64,000 bases of DNA, taken from NCBI GenBank assembly GCA_947561395.2, contig OX387184.1:28510766-28574765 (forward strand). The letters run 5' to 3'. This document shows, piece by piece, positions 48,600 to 60,765 of this stretch. This DNA is from Buxus sempervirens (taxonomy: Eukaryota > Streptophyta > Magnoliopsida > Buxales > Buxaceae). The notes beneath the pieces are model-generated. The model did no database searches, was not told where the DNA came from, and worked only from the letters and a program-made list of their open reading frames with translations. The position numbers and the translations under genes were made by a program. How positions within the stretch are numbered: position 1 is the stretch's first letter; every line of letters begins with the position of its first letter.

Positions 48600-48904
48600 T
48601 GTTACATGAACTGCTTTAAGTGATGTGCAGGGAAGTTGTGATAGTTACTTAGTTATGTTTATATGTGGGCTATGTTCAAATAGTGGTAGAAGTCAGTTAG
48701 GGAGTTATGTGCTTAGAGAGTTTGTAGGAGCGTCTGTTAGAGAGTTTCTCTTGTACTTAAACTATGTTCTTTTACTTGTGGAGTATCTACGAGTTATCTT
48801 TAAAATTTCCATGAATTGTGGAGGCTGGCTCACCTCAAATTAAGCCAATATTCAAAATTGCTAAGCGCAAATCCAAATCACGTATCAACTTTGGTATTAG
48901 AGCC
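48600..48904 (+). repeat. 5' LTR (about 290 bp) and primer binding site of a gypsy element
   Basis: TGGTATTAGAGCC at 48892-48904 is a one-base variant of the initiator-Met tRNA primer site common in plant gypsy elements. The LTR before it probably runs from TGTTACATGAACTG (48600) to ATCA (48887). No second LTR is in the window, so the left boundary is an estimate. Confidence 0.7.
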
Positions 48905-48916
48905 AACATTCCTACA

Positions 48917-49980
48917 ATGGTTGATGGTACTAGATTGTCCAACATGAATGATGCCATCCTTCAATTAAAGGAAACGACAAATGAGCATCGACGATTGTTT
49001 ACTGGACTTCAAGATGAATTCAAGGCACAACGGGAGGAGTCTAAAGCACAAAGAGAGGTTCTTCATGAAGTGCTCAGAAATTTGAATGCCATGGGATAAC
49101 AACGAGGTGAAAGTTCGATGGCAGGGTCTGTGAATTGAAGGAATGAGAATTTAGATCCGGATTTTGGACGAGAAGTGAGTCACGGGATAGAAACCCGATA
49201 TACTCGATTAAATTTTCCATGTTTTGATGGATCGGAACCTTTAGGGTGGATTTATCGGGCAGAAAAATTCTTTAACCTCCATCAAACACCAAACTCATAG
49301 AAACTAGTGGTGGCATCATTTCACCATGAAGGAAAAGCCCTACAATGGTTACGTTGGATGGAGAACAATGGAGCAAACACTAATTGGTTTGATTTTACCG
49401 TGCTATGGAAGTGAGGTTTTGGTCCCAACGACTTCAAAGATCCAACAAACATGCTAACTAAACTAAGAAACAACAACAGTAGAAGATTATGAGACAAAAT
49501 TTTAAGCCTTAGCCAATCGAGTAGATGGCTTGAGTAGCTTTGCAAAGATTAGTTGTTTTGTTGCAGGTTTAAAGTAGGAGATCAAGTTCATGATTCAAAT
49601 GCTCAAACCTACTACTCTTTTTGCTTCAATAGGTCTAGCCCGACTATAGGAGGAACGAGTGTCTTTTCAAAGACATCAACCTCGACAAGAGCAATCAAGA
49701 ACTACTAATACAGGAAATGATACATGGCCTACAACAATTCCGATTAAGAGAGTCACACAAGCAAAGATGAAAGAAAGGAAGGAGAGAGGTTGATGAACAA
49801 GAAGTTACCACGGAGGTAGACCCCACGCCCAAGATTTCATTGAATGCAATTATTGGCATGTCTGCTCCTCAAACGATGAGGGTTAAGGGGATTTTGGGAA
49901 AGAAGCCTATCATGGTATTGATTGATACATGCAATACTCATAATTTCTTAAGTCCATCTTGTGCGCGCATCTTTGGGAAC
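48917..49980 (+). pseudogene. Gypsy gag and start of protease, broken and truncated
   Basis: After the primer site a frame starts MVDGTRLSNMNDAI and contains a coiled-coil-like run (QLKETTNEH to KAQREESKAQREV). After stops and frameshifts, capsid phrases follow (LNFPCFDGSEPLGWIYRAEKFF, HHEGKALQWLRWM). The protease start reads MRVKGILGKKPIMVLIDTCNTHNFLS at about 49877-49953. The active-site Asp is kept, but the glycine of the D-S/T-G triad is Cys, so it is inactive. The frame is cut at about 49982 by Tat LTR C. The LIDxxxTHNFLS style suggests a chromovirus-like gypsy, which is tentative. Confidence 0.85.
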
Positions 49981-49982
49981 CC

Positions 49983-51808
49983 TGCACCGCGGGGGGGGCA
50001 CAGGCGTTCGTGCCTCCTAAAGAGTAAATCGGGAAATCTAAGTAGCCACTACTTGATGGGGTGCAAGCAGACACCTGGGTGCCTAAGTTTGTCTATTTAG
50101 ATGATCTACGGCTTGAGATTCTAGTTAAGGTCTCAATTACGATCCGAGGAAGTCCTAAGACACTCCAGTCCGCCCCGTTGGTTGACGGGTCCCTTGGGTC
50201 TCCCTGGTTCGAGTCAACTCCATCTAACTTACCCTATTCCTAAGCCAAATATGCACACTTTTAAGCCTTGTGGGGACCACCTGCATGGTGTGGGTTCCAT
50301 TTATTTGATTTTATCTTGCTTTATTTAAGTGATCTGGGTCTGATTGGGTGGGTCCCGTTGGAAGGCCCATGGATTTCCTGGTGGGCTAAGCTTAGCCCAC
50401 ATGTCCCTTTACTAGGCCTTGATCTAACCCTAGAAGGCCCTTTAGAGTTTTGGTAAATTGGATTGATTTTACTTTAAGTCCAAGTGCAGAGATAATTAAA
50501 GCTTATTCATGGTGGGCCTGGATGGTTTGTGGGCCCCACAGTGGTTGCCATATAACTTAATTTATCTTTGTTAAGTTATTTCCAAATGGGCTAGGCATGG
50601 GCTCGGGACCCATGTCCTAGGCTTGGGATTGAAAACCCAAGGCTTCTCGAGTTAGGGCTTTGGGTCATTTGCCTTGTTTGGTAATTGGGCTAAGTGGGCC
50701 CAATAGGCCCAAGCCGGCAATCACGGCCAAACCATGCTTAAACTATCCAGCAAATTCCAGATTGGGCTTTTGGTGGGCCTAGAATGGTGTGGCCCACTTA
50801 ATTGGTTTGACTGTCTTATTTAGATCCAAATATGTCCATTGGGCTTTGTGGGCCCCCGTTGGAAGGCCCACAATGAATCGAATTGGACCGATGGGTCCAA
50901 GGCCCACATTGGGCTTCCGGTTGACTCGAAAACTCTGCTAGGTTATCTGGTTCAATTAAAACAAGCTAAAAAAGACAAGGGGGCTGAAAATTGGGAATTT
51001 GGATTTTCTGGGGGTGTATTTGAAATGATTTTTCGGATACAAAGAAAAATAAGCTGATCCAACTTGAGTTGTCGAATCAACCTAAAAAAGGCTTTTTTCA
51101 AGTTTTTTAAGTGGGCTTGGGTTCTGCGTTTGCTCAAGGGTTTTGGTTACTATGTGGGCCCCTGTGTGGACCCATTGTGGTTCAGAGAAAGGGGGAATCC
51201 CCCATTTTTGGTCTCTTTTGGGACTTTGGCATCAAGGGAGAGGGGAGAAGGCTTGGGACTTTGCCTTCTCCCATTTGAACCATTTCTAGGAATGAAACAA
51301 GGACCTAAGTGTCCCTGTTTAGGTTACATGAAAGTCGTCTCCATCTCTCTATGTAGAGAGAAGAAGAAAGAGGCCCGGTAGGCCAAGCCTTGGTCAACTT
51401 TCAGCCAAACCACACACATCCATTCAATAATCAGCAACTCAATCATGCCAACAAATTATATGGAACATGAAACATGAGGAAACAGTGGGTAAGAACAGTA
51501 TTCATGTGTGTGGGTGCTCAAATGCACATGCTTCCCAAGATGCTATCATGAAGGTACCTACTAATGAGGGGGCTAGCATGCTTCCTAACATGGCATATAT
51601 GGGCTGAGCTTGATGTATTTGGGGTGAGGGAGCATGCTGAAAATATTAGCCATTGGAGAGGAAAAGGGACATGCTAGTGACACCAAACAGCAACTAAATG
51701 AATGGGGGGATGGATCATGGCATGTGAGCTATTATGTATGGACATACTTAGAGTGTGTGAGCATGAGATAAAGAGAGGGACGTGGGGAGGAGGAGCATGC
51801 ACCTCAAA

Positions 51809-51846
<38 letters not shown>

Positions 51847-53646
51847 GACCTAGCTTCAACAAGCATACCCTATAACCAATATCATGCCCAAAGCAAATAT
51901 ACAGCCATCTAAATAAAATCTAGAGAAGGGAATGAAGGGGATTAAAGTTGGATACAGGAGAGTAACAAAGAAAGGGAACAAGCTCCCCCATTAGAATGGA
52001 AAAGAAAATAGCAAAACAGCACCTTTAAAGACCTTAAGAAACCTTATGAAAATGCACACTCTTCCTCTCTTAGAGTCATCCGTACACTCCCCTTACCATG
52101 GGAGTGTTACCATACTTGTGGGAACATAAAGAAGGAGAGAAGAGAGGGAGAAGAAGCCTAGGCGTGCATTAAAAGAGAAGGTGAAAACTCATAAAGTCCA
52201 AACTTGCTCCAAATGAGCTCACTTTTATGTATGTCAGATAAAAGGTAGTGGGGATTCTTACCTTGGGGTTTAAAACCCTTTGTGATGAATGTTGAACCCA
52301 CTTGAAGCCCAAAAAACTGTTGGTCACCTCCTTTTGCTTCCACTAGATCCTCCAAGCACCCTCCTTGAACAAGAAATGAAGAAGGATGAGAAGAAGAGAG
52401 GTTGTGGGAGGGTCTTTGAAGTGTTTTGGGACTGGGGAAGGAGTTAGGTGGGTAAAGAGGGAGTGAATGGGAGAGATTTTTGAGAGAGTTGGGAGAGATG
52501 GAGAAGAAGAGTCTTTGGGGAGATGGAGAGAGCTTGGAAGAGAGGGGCAACAAAATGAGAGTCTCCCATACGTACAGGGTGGGATGGGGGTATTTAAAAT
52601 GGGTGATGCACATGGATGCATGGTGGGGAGACACATGGAGGGTGATGATGCATGAGGGAGAGAGAGGGAGTTGCATGTGATAATCATGCATGGGGGGAGG
52701 GGGGGGGGGGAGATGTATATGCATGGGAAAAAAGGGGGCTAGGTGTCACATAGAGAAAATGAACATGGGGAAAAGAGGGGGGCTAGGTGTCACATGGAGA
52801 AAATGCACATGGGGGATTATTTATAGGTTTTTTATTTATTTTAAATGAGATAAAATATTATTTTATTCAAGATCTTTTTAAGATATTAATATTATATTCG
52901 AGATATTTTCTTTTGTTGTCATTTCCGTCCTTTTTTCCCCATGTCACAAATTTCTGCACATTTGCTACGTAGGCAGTTTTCTTCAATTCTGCCTGAGAGT
53001 TTGAACTGCTCATAACTCTCTAATCCAAGCTCCGATTCTGGCAAACTCAGTTGCGCTGGAACTAGGTTGAGATCCTCTGTCCACTGGAACAAGGTTTTGC
53101 GAAAAATTCAAGTTTTGAGCAGAAAGCCGAAGTTGCATCCAGAATTTTAATCTGCTCATATCCCCCTAATCCGGACCCCGATTTTGGCAAATTCAATTGC
53201 GTCGGAATCGTGTCAAGATTTTCTTTCTTCAGGGACAGAGAAAACATTATTTGGATTTGAGCAGAAAGTCAATTTCTGCTCCTTCGGGACTTGATCTGCC
53301 CATAAATCCTTTATCTGGACTCCGATTTCAACAAGCTCAGTTGCATTGGAACTGTGTTGAGATTCTTTATCTGCTGGGACAAAATTGGGCAGCTAACCCT
53401 AGTTTGAGCAGAAAGTCAATTTCTGCTCCCTTGAGTTTGACCAGCTCATAACTTCTTCATCCGGACCCCGATTAGGGCAAACTTGGTTGCATTAGAACCG
53501 TATCGGAATCCTTTATCCATTGGGTAGAAGTATGGTGGCTGATTAGCACCTGATCAAAAATTCAACTTTTGTCCCCTTAGGGTTTGACCTTTTAGTTAAG
53601 ATTTTCATTTTTGACACTTCCGTGAGGTGCAAAAATGAGGTGCTTA
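49983..53646 (-). mobile_element. Tat-type long LTR, copy C
   Basis: On the minus strand it starts TGTAAGCACCTCATTTTTGC at 53646, directly after a purine tract (GGCAAAGAGGGAC), so it is a 3' LTR. The left edge is set near TGCACCGCGG (49983) by position relative to copies B and D. The last 70 bp are diverged, including a changed GAGTCGCCACC box (AGTAGCCACT at 50041). It holds four units of the ~147-bp module (53025-53525), AC/TA microsatellites (about 51805-51846) and a poly-G tract (about 52690-52711). Confidence 0.8.
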
Positions 53647-53733
53647 CAGCTGTCCCTCTTTGCCAGAGTCACCTTGGGGATGAATGGCAAAAAAGAAAAA
53701 GAACAGTATTTTTGTGCCTTGCATTTCTTTCAA
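53647..53733 (-). mobile_element. Remnant of Tat internal 3' end with polypurine tract
   Basis: These 87 bp match the sequence beyond copy B (57207-57290): GCTGTCCCTCTTTGCC versus GCTGCCCCTCTTTGCC, then CACCTTG, GATGAA and GAAAAAGAA. On the minus strand it is the internal region ending in the polypurine tract of LTR C. It is cut at 53733 by LTR B, so the element with LTR B inserted into, or recombined with, the element with LTR C. Confidence 0.8.
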
Positions 53734-56700
53734 TGTGCGCGCCTGAAAAACGGTCGCATTGGTAGAAAACGGGAAATCGGAGTCGCCACCGCCTGATGGG
53801 GTGCAGGCGGACACCTGGGTGCCTAATCTTATCTATTGGTTTGGTCTGCGGCTTGAGATTCTGAGGCAGGTCTCGGTTGCGGTCTGGGGAAGTCCGTAGA
53901 CACCCCAGTCCGCCCCATCGAATGACGGGTCCCGTGGGTTCCCTGGTCTGAGTCAACTTTCTATTTGGTTCTCACCCGATTCCTAATCCAGCATGCCATT
54001 TAGTTAGGTCTTGGCGGGACCACCTAAGTGGTGTGGGTCCCTTTAGTTGATTTTATCTTGCTTTACTTAGGTGATCTGGGTCTGATTGGGTGGGCCCCGT
54101 TGGAAGGTCCACGATGTCCTTGGTGGGCTTGAGTAAGCCCATGTACCCATGTGGGCCTCTGTCTAAGCCTAGGAGGCCCTGTGGGCTTAGGTGAAATGAA
54201 TTGATTTTATATTAAGGTTTAAGTTTGGAACTTAAGTAATTTTCATGTCAGAAGTGAGTCGGCATTGGTTTGCGGGCCCCTGGGTGGGCCCCCATGTGGG
54301 TTGCCAAGAAAAGGTTTAACTTATCTTGCTTATATTGGCCAAAATGAATTGGACATCGGGCTTGGGGCTTGCAGTCCAAATTTGGGCTTGAAAGCCCGGT
54401 TCCTTGAGGTTTAGGGTTTGCACCCTTCTTAGGTTTAGTTAATGGGCCTTGGCGGGCCCGATAGGCCCTTACCCGGAGTCTCGGCCAAACCACACAATTC
54501 AAATATCATTCCACAAAACAAGTCCGGGTGGACCGCATTGGGTTTGGTCCATCCGGTTTTATTGGTTAAGTTTACTCAACTTGTTTAATTGCATGCTTTT
54601 GGGTTTATTGGGCTTGGTGGGCCCCGTTGGAAGGCCCACTAATGTGCCAAATTGGACCGGTGGTCCATGCCCCGAGTTGGGTTTCCGGATGATCCAGAAA
54701 CCCTGTAGGTTTGTTTGGCTTGATTGTAAACATCAAAAGAAATGCAACCAAAACAGGAAAATAAGAAAGCCATACGTGCATACATGGATGTAAGCAAAAC
54801 AAAGCAAAAGCAAAGTGAACATGCTAAGACAAAAGGGGAAGAACAGCAGCTAAGCTTGGGGACTAGCATGCTTGTCATACTTGGGGATGACATACAAGGA
54901 GGTGTGGGTGAGGGGAGCATACTCATTGCATGACAGTCATAGGGCTGCCCTGGAGGTACACGGGCACTTGGTCATGCATGCTGGAAAGTGGGGGAGTGGC
55001 AGCAAGGTGTCTTGGGGGAAACGGGGGGCATGGCATGCAACTTAAACCCTTTTAAGAACAAGGAACAATGGGGGCTGTAGCTGCTGCCAGCAGCAGCCCC
55101 AAAAAGGTCTACATGCTTACCAATTTGTCATAAAAAAATAGTAAAAAAACACATGTTGCATATTCATGAGAAACTAACAAAAAAAAAAAAAACCACCGTA
55201 AACGGGAGGACAGCAACTATTACATTGAGCTTGGTGAGGCTTGTCTTGCTACCGAGGATGGGAAGCGCTGCTGCTGCCTCCAGCAGCAGCTCATGCATAC
55301 CATGACTATGGGTTAGGGGTAGTGGGAGCATGCTTACATATGTATGCCCAGAAAAAAACAGCAAGTGACAACGACAAGGTTAGTGCACCTAGTCGGCAGC
55401 ACACTTGGTTTTATATAAAAACAGCAGCTATTCATAGGGTGGAGGTGTACATGATGATCATGCTATCAAGGAAACAAGCCATACGAACACAAATGGAGAA
55501 AATGCATGCTGTAAAATAATAATAAGAAAGGGAACAGCAATTATAAATGGGGTTGGAGACATGCTTAACATGTTGGAAATAACACAAAGTGGTGTGGAGG
55601 AGGGGGATCCTTCATGCATGGGGTTAGGATACTAAACTAGGGAGTGTGGGTGGTTGAACCTGCCGAAAACAGCAGCTGTCCAAGGATTTTAGGCATGATA
55701 AAAAAACAGCATGTATAAAGGGGGAAGAGGCCATGCTTGTACATACTCACATACACCATAAATGAGCACACAAAAATGAGAAAGGATGAAAACCGTACAA
55801 CACAAAAAAAAACAGTAGGAGAAGGGATAGAGGGGCTTATAGAGGGGGGTACATGAGAGTGGATGTTAGGGGGAACATTCTCCCCACTTAATGGATGAAA
55901 ATGCTGCTGGAACCCAAAATAAAGAGAAGAAAACAGCATATTTAAACTACATGATCTTCTCTCTCTCACATTAAACCTCCGGGGACTTACCTATCTCACC
56001 ATGGAAGAAGCATAACCCATGGAGAGCACGGATAAGCAATCAAATAGAGTGAAAACCCATGCCTCATTCAAAGAACAACCCCCCAACAACATGAGGAACT
56101 CATATGCTTCAAATGAACCGGAATTTATATATGTTAAAAAGAAACCTACTAGAAAGCTTACCTTTGAGTTTACAAGTGGTTTCTGAGGTGGGCTTCAACC
56201 TCCCTTGAGCATGGATGGAGTTGGAGCACCTCTTTGCAATCCCCACAGCAACTAACCTCCTTGGTCTTCTTTTTTGAGTAAAAAAAATGAGGAAGATGGG
56301 GAGGAGAGGAGCTTGAGATAGGTTTTTCTTTTAGTGTCTTGGGAAGAAATGAAGAGAGATTTTCTTTTCTGTTGGAGGAGACGAATGGGAGAGATGGAGA
56401 GGGTGGGAGAGCTTGGGAGAGAATGGGGAAAGAAGGGGTTCGAAATGGTGGTCCCTCATTGTGTTGGAAATAAAATGGTTTTTATACCATGGGAGATGAA
56501 GGGTTGCATGGGGAAGTGAAGAGACTCATTGGGGAGGTGGATGGTTGCCATGTGGAGAGGAAAGGTTGGGGGAGGTCAAGGGTTAGGAGGTGCCACGTGT
56601 GCAGCCCATATTGTGTCCACGTGGCATCCTATGTGGAGCCCCCATGCGCACACGTGGCATCCTATGTGGCATTGCCAAAAATCCAGAAATGCCCCTAGCT

Positions 56701-57206
56701 TTGACTGTTCATATCTTTTTCATCCGGACTCCGATTTGAGCAAACTCAATTGTGTTGGAATCGTATCAAAGTCCTCTATCCAATGATATAGAGCAAGGTA
56801 CTTGGCACAGAAATCGAGGAAAAGTCAACTCTCGGCTCTCCCTTAAGTTTGACTGCCCGCAGAACCTTCATCCGGACTCCGATTTGAGCAAACTCAATTG
56901 CGTTGGACTCGTGTCAGGATTCTCTATCCAATGGTATAGAGCAAGGTACTTGGCACGGAAATCAAGAAAAAGTCAACTCTCGGCTCATTTTCAAGTTTGA
57001 CCGGCCCACAGAACCTTCATTCGGCCTCCGATTCCTACAAAATCAGTTGCGTTGGAACCGTGTCGGGATTCTCTATCCATTGAGATACAGCAAGATAGCC
57101 AGATTTCATTTGTTTGAAAGGTCAACTTTCGACCCTTCAGGGTTTGACTTTTTAGCAGGGTTTTGCATTTCCGGCACTTCCGGGAGCGCAAAAATGAGGT
57201 GCTTAC
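53734..57206 (-). mobile_element. Tat-type long LTR, copy B (3' LTR of the integrase-bearing element)
   Basis: On the minus strand it starts at 57206 after the polypurine tract and ends GGCGCGCACA at 53734. It is 3473 bp. Three units of the ~149-bp module are near 56717-57080. Two short GC-rich dyads built of GCTGCTG and CAGCAGC lie at about 55079-55100 and 55267-55290. The first 700 bases at the plus-strand left edge match copy A closely, so A and B are from the same subfamily. Confidence 0.88.
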
Positions 57207-59369
57207 AGCTGCCCCTCTTTGCCTGAGTCACCTTGCGGATGAACGGCGAAGAGAAAAAGAATCTCGTTTTTGCGCCTGGCCTTTCTGTCGACATGGTCGA
57301 CGAGCTCGGTCCTTTTGAAATTTTTATGAAGAAAAGGAAACGTCCAAATAATGTGGAGCCGCTTTCAAGCTTCGGAGTTTCCTTACCCTTTGCTTTTCGG
57401 GTTTTTGTGGAGCAACTCTTTAGCATTTAGTTTATGTTTGAAAGAGATTAGATTGGACTTGAGCTCGCCAACCTGCTTCGGCGTTGATGCCAGGCACTTA
57501 ACAATATTCTTCTTTCTCTTGTTTGTTCCATTAAAGCTTTTAAGTGTCTTCAGATTTTTTTTTATTTTTTATTTTAAGGAGCTGTTCGGCCAGGAGATGA
57601 TTTTGGAAGTGGAAAGAGTGAAGAGATGGGACAGAGAGAAGAGGAGGAGGTGCTGCTGCCGGTGAGGAGGTGCTCTCGACGCTGTCCAGTGCTTCCAGGA
57701 GGTTCCCACACTTGCTCTACTCTAATTACAAAAGTGTAAAATCAAAAATTACAACATGGGCTATCTTGCCCCAATTAGATCTTCATTTCTGCTTATCTGT
57801 CTTCATGTCTTGCTGCTTCCTTTCCCACAGCGTGCCTTGTGGTTCTCCTTCGGAGTAGGGGCATCCTTGTTTGGAGTGATTGCTACTGGTGATTAAGTAG
57901 AGACCCCTGCTTCGCGGTCTTCTCTCGCTCTTGGCATGTGAAGGTTCCCTTGGAGAAAGCTGCCTTGCTGGGGATAAGTGGGGTCCCTTACACCGCCATT
58001 TTCCTTGTGAGGCCTTTTCCTTCTGCCCGGGTTCGAACTCATCATCCTGCTCGTCTGAGCTCTTGTTGAGTGTGGAGGAGCTTTGCAGGGGTTTGGCGTG
58101 AGTCCGCCTTATTTCTGTGTTGCTTTTCTCCGTGAGGCCGACCTCTTCAGACTAGGTGAGGCTTGGGAGAATTGCATCCTTGATCATCATTTCTTATTGT
58201 TGGCAGGACTCCAGTGGAGATCGGTGGACATCGCCCTCCGTTTGTTGAAGAGGCTTCACTGGGGATTAGAGGAACTCGTCCCCTGTGTGTTGAATGCACA
58301 CCACTAGAAATCAGGGAAGGAATATCCGCCTTCTTATTGTTGCCGTACCTGTGAGGATCGGCAAGAAACAATGCATTAGTTGAGGACTAGCTGGGGAATG
58401 CAAGCACATCTATTTTCTTTTTCTTTTCTTTGCTTCAGGCCATTTTGCCCATTGCAGCTAGAGGTGGCCTCTACCAACGTTGAGAGACTCATCAACTAAG
58501 GTTAGTGGCACACTATGGTACTCAAAAACAGTTAAACAGAACAATTTCAGAGGAACAAGTGTGTAAGTGTGTGTCTGTGTTTGCAATATCACAAGTAGTT
58601 TCCCAGGTCAGACAGGACTTGGAGTGCTTGGTGCTCTCAGCAGCATTGTCATCACAGGCCACTGTGGAGTCTTCGACTCGGGCGCAACCTGTCGGTTCGG
58701 ACCCCTCAGATCTGTGCAATTTTCTCAGTTTACTGTCTGCCACTGTCACTGCTCTCGTCTGTATCTTGCTGTGCTTAATCCAGATGCGACCAGTTCTCTT
58801 TTTTTTTTTTTTTTTGATTGACTAACCACACAACGCCCTTTTTTCGGGTTTTCGCTGTGTCCAGCCTTTCAAAACTTTGAATTCCATCATTGCCAACGAA
58901 TGCAGACCTAACTGTTTGCCCTGATCATTCCTTTTGGGATCTGAAAGGTCTTAGAGATAGGACAAAATGTAGGCTTGGTCTTGGTTATGAAAGAAGGGTA
59001 AGTGGCTCAAAAGGCTTAGACTTCTAGGTTTATCAAGTGTGCTACTTTATTGATGGTGGAACTTACATCCTGGCTTATTTGCATTTCCATTTTTTGGTTA
59101 GGTAAGAAATTTCCCAATTTTTTCTGTTTCCTTTTTTTCTTTTTTTTTCACTTTTTTTTTTTGGAAGTTTTTCGGGGCATGGGTGCCCCATTTCTTCTCT
59201 TTGCTATGCCAGGAATGCCCTATTTGAGGTGTAGAACACTTGTGATAGGTTGAAAAAATTCCAAGGCTCAAAATTGTCTAACTAGGGGAGAATTTGGGGT
59301 ACCTGAAGGGGTTCATGGGCCAAAGGAGAGTCAAGGATGGCCTCTCTTCATTTCTCAATTGGAACGATC

Positions 59370-60100
59370 TCAAGCATAGTATAGTTTGACTGCGTCTGCA
59401 TTTATCGGCTCAGGAAAAACTGCCCCGTCCATCTCTTGTAGGATGAGTGCTCCTCTAGACAAGACTTTGTGGACTACGAACGGCCCTTCGTAGTTTGGCT
59501 TGAATTTTCCTCGGTTGTCCTCTTGATGGGGAAGGATCTGTTTCAACACTAGATCTCCTACTTTGAACTGTCGTGGCTTTACCTTCTTGTTATAGGCTCG
59601 CGCTACTCTTTGCTGGTAAAGTTGGCCATGACACAAAGCCTTGATCCTTTTCTCATCCAATAACTGCAATTGGTCAAATCGGGACTCTTCCCACTCGACA
59701 TCACTGATCTCGGCTTCCTTTAGAATTCTGAGTGACGGGATTTGTATTTCCACGGGGAGGACTGCTTCCATTCCATATACCAAGGAGAATGGGGTTGCCC
59801 CGGTCGATGTCCTGATCGACGTCCGATAGGCATGCAGTGCATAAGGTAACTTCTCGTGCCAGTCTCTGTAGCTGACCACCATTTTCTCGAGGATCTTCTT
59901 CAGATTCTTGTTGGCAACCTCTACTGCCCCGTTCATCTTGGGTCGGTATGCTGTGGAGTTCAGATGTCTGATCTTCAGAGTTGCACACATCTTTTCCATG
60001 TCCTTGTTGTTCAAATTCTTTGCATTGTCTGTGATGATTGCCTCAGGCACGCCATAGTGACAGACTATGTTGTTTTTGATAAACTTGAGCAATATACTTA
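59370..60100 (-). pseudogene. Tat-lineage integrase, C-terminal two thirds
   Basis: The minus-strand frame reads FIKNNIVCHYGVPEAIITDN (second catalytic Asp), YRPKMNGAVEVANKNLKKI (catalytic Glu), YALHAYRTSIRTSTGATPFSLVYG, then the C-terminal RQFKVGDLVLKQI and GPFVVHKV segments and a stop at 59370-59372. About 240 codons are uninterrupted. The first catalytic Asp and the zinc domain are missing, because upstream of about 60100 the frame passes into an unrelated hydrophobic translation of an inverted-repeat arm. The NGAVE and GQLYQQRVARAYNKKV phrases are typical of the Tat/Ogre clade. Confidence 0.92.
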
Positions 60101-60534
60101 AGTCAAGACATAAGGAGGAACGGGGTGAACCCCACAAAACAAGAATGCAAAGAAAGAACTGGGGCAACCCTTTGAAAAAAGAAAAAAGAATAAAGCCGGG
60201 GTAAACCCCGAAAGCAAGAGCCAAAGATTGTGGCAAAGGACCCAAGAAAGAAGGGAGAAAAAGAACAGAACAAAGATGGAAAAAGGAGAAAAAAGCTACA
60301 AATCCAAGTTGGACACAAAACTGAAGAAGCAAAAGATGAAGCGAGCCCTAACAAGAAAAGTGGACAGAACATGGCTCTTACCTCGTTCATCAATTTTGAG
60401 CCTTCATATCATTTCTTCTGGACCCTTGAACCCAGCCTGCACTTCGTCTTATTGAGAAGTCCTTTCTGATTACAAAGAATGTAACACGTTCGACAATATA
60501 CTTAAGTCAAGACTATGTTGTTTTTGACGAACCT
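60063..60534. repeat. Direct duplication flanking the first inverted-repeat arm
   Basis: CAATATACTTAAGTCAAGAC occurs at about 60091 and again near 60493. ACTATGTTGTTTTTGA occurs at 60063 and again near 60513. The arm thus sits between duplicated pieces of integrase-region sequence, which points to a rearrangement with template switching or an insertion plus duplication. Confidence 0.75.
60114..60487 (-). repeat. Inverted repeat, left arm (about 375 bp)
   Basis: The reverse complement matches 61582-61972 closely (a few percent difference by eye), including GGGGTAAACCCCG and the ends GGAGGAACGGGGTGAACCCC and GTTACATTCTTTG. The spacer is about 1.1 kb. Long similar reading frames in both arms are translations of this repeat, not genes. 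Confidence 0.88.
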
Positions 60535-60539
60535 CTTCC

Positions 60540-60765
60540 TTATGTCTTTATTTTTGAGAGGCACCTTGCTCCTTAATTCTTCAATTTTGGGAGACATCTT
60601 GCTTTTTAGGGTTAGGAGACACCTTGATCCTTCTGTCTTGGGAGACACCTTGCTACTTATGTCTTGACTTCTGGGAGGCACCTTGCTCCTTAATTCTTCA
60701 ATTTTGGGAGACATCTTGCTCTTTAGGGTTAGGAGACACCTTGCTCCTTCCATCTCTGTCCAACA
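60540..60765. repeat. Minisatellite of GGGAGACACCTTGCTCCTT-type units
   Basis: About seven units of 25-40 bp with the core GGAGRCACCTTGCTCCTT are present. A block of about 126 bp containing TTCTTCAATTTTGGGAGAC appears twice (about 60551 and 60677), showing a higher-order duplication. Confidence 0.85.

Noticed and set aside
52158-52724. 188-residue His/Pro/Ser-rich frame in LTR C
   Set aside because: It is low-complexity sequence in a G-rich LTR segment, absent as a frame from the other LTR copies.
60103-60393. 96-residue hydrophobic frame on the minus strand, with a twin on the plus strand at 61675
   Set aside because: Both are translations of the arms of one inverted repeat with no stable domain. 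Similarity between them reflects the DNA repeat.
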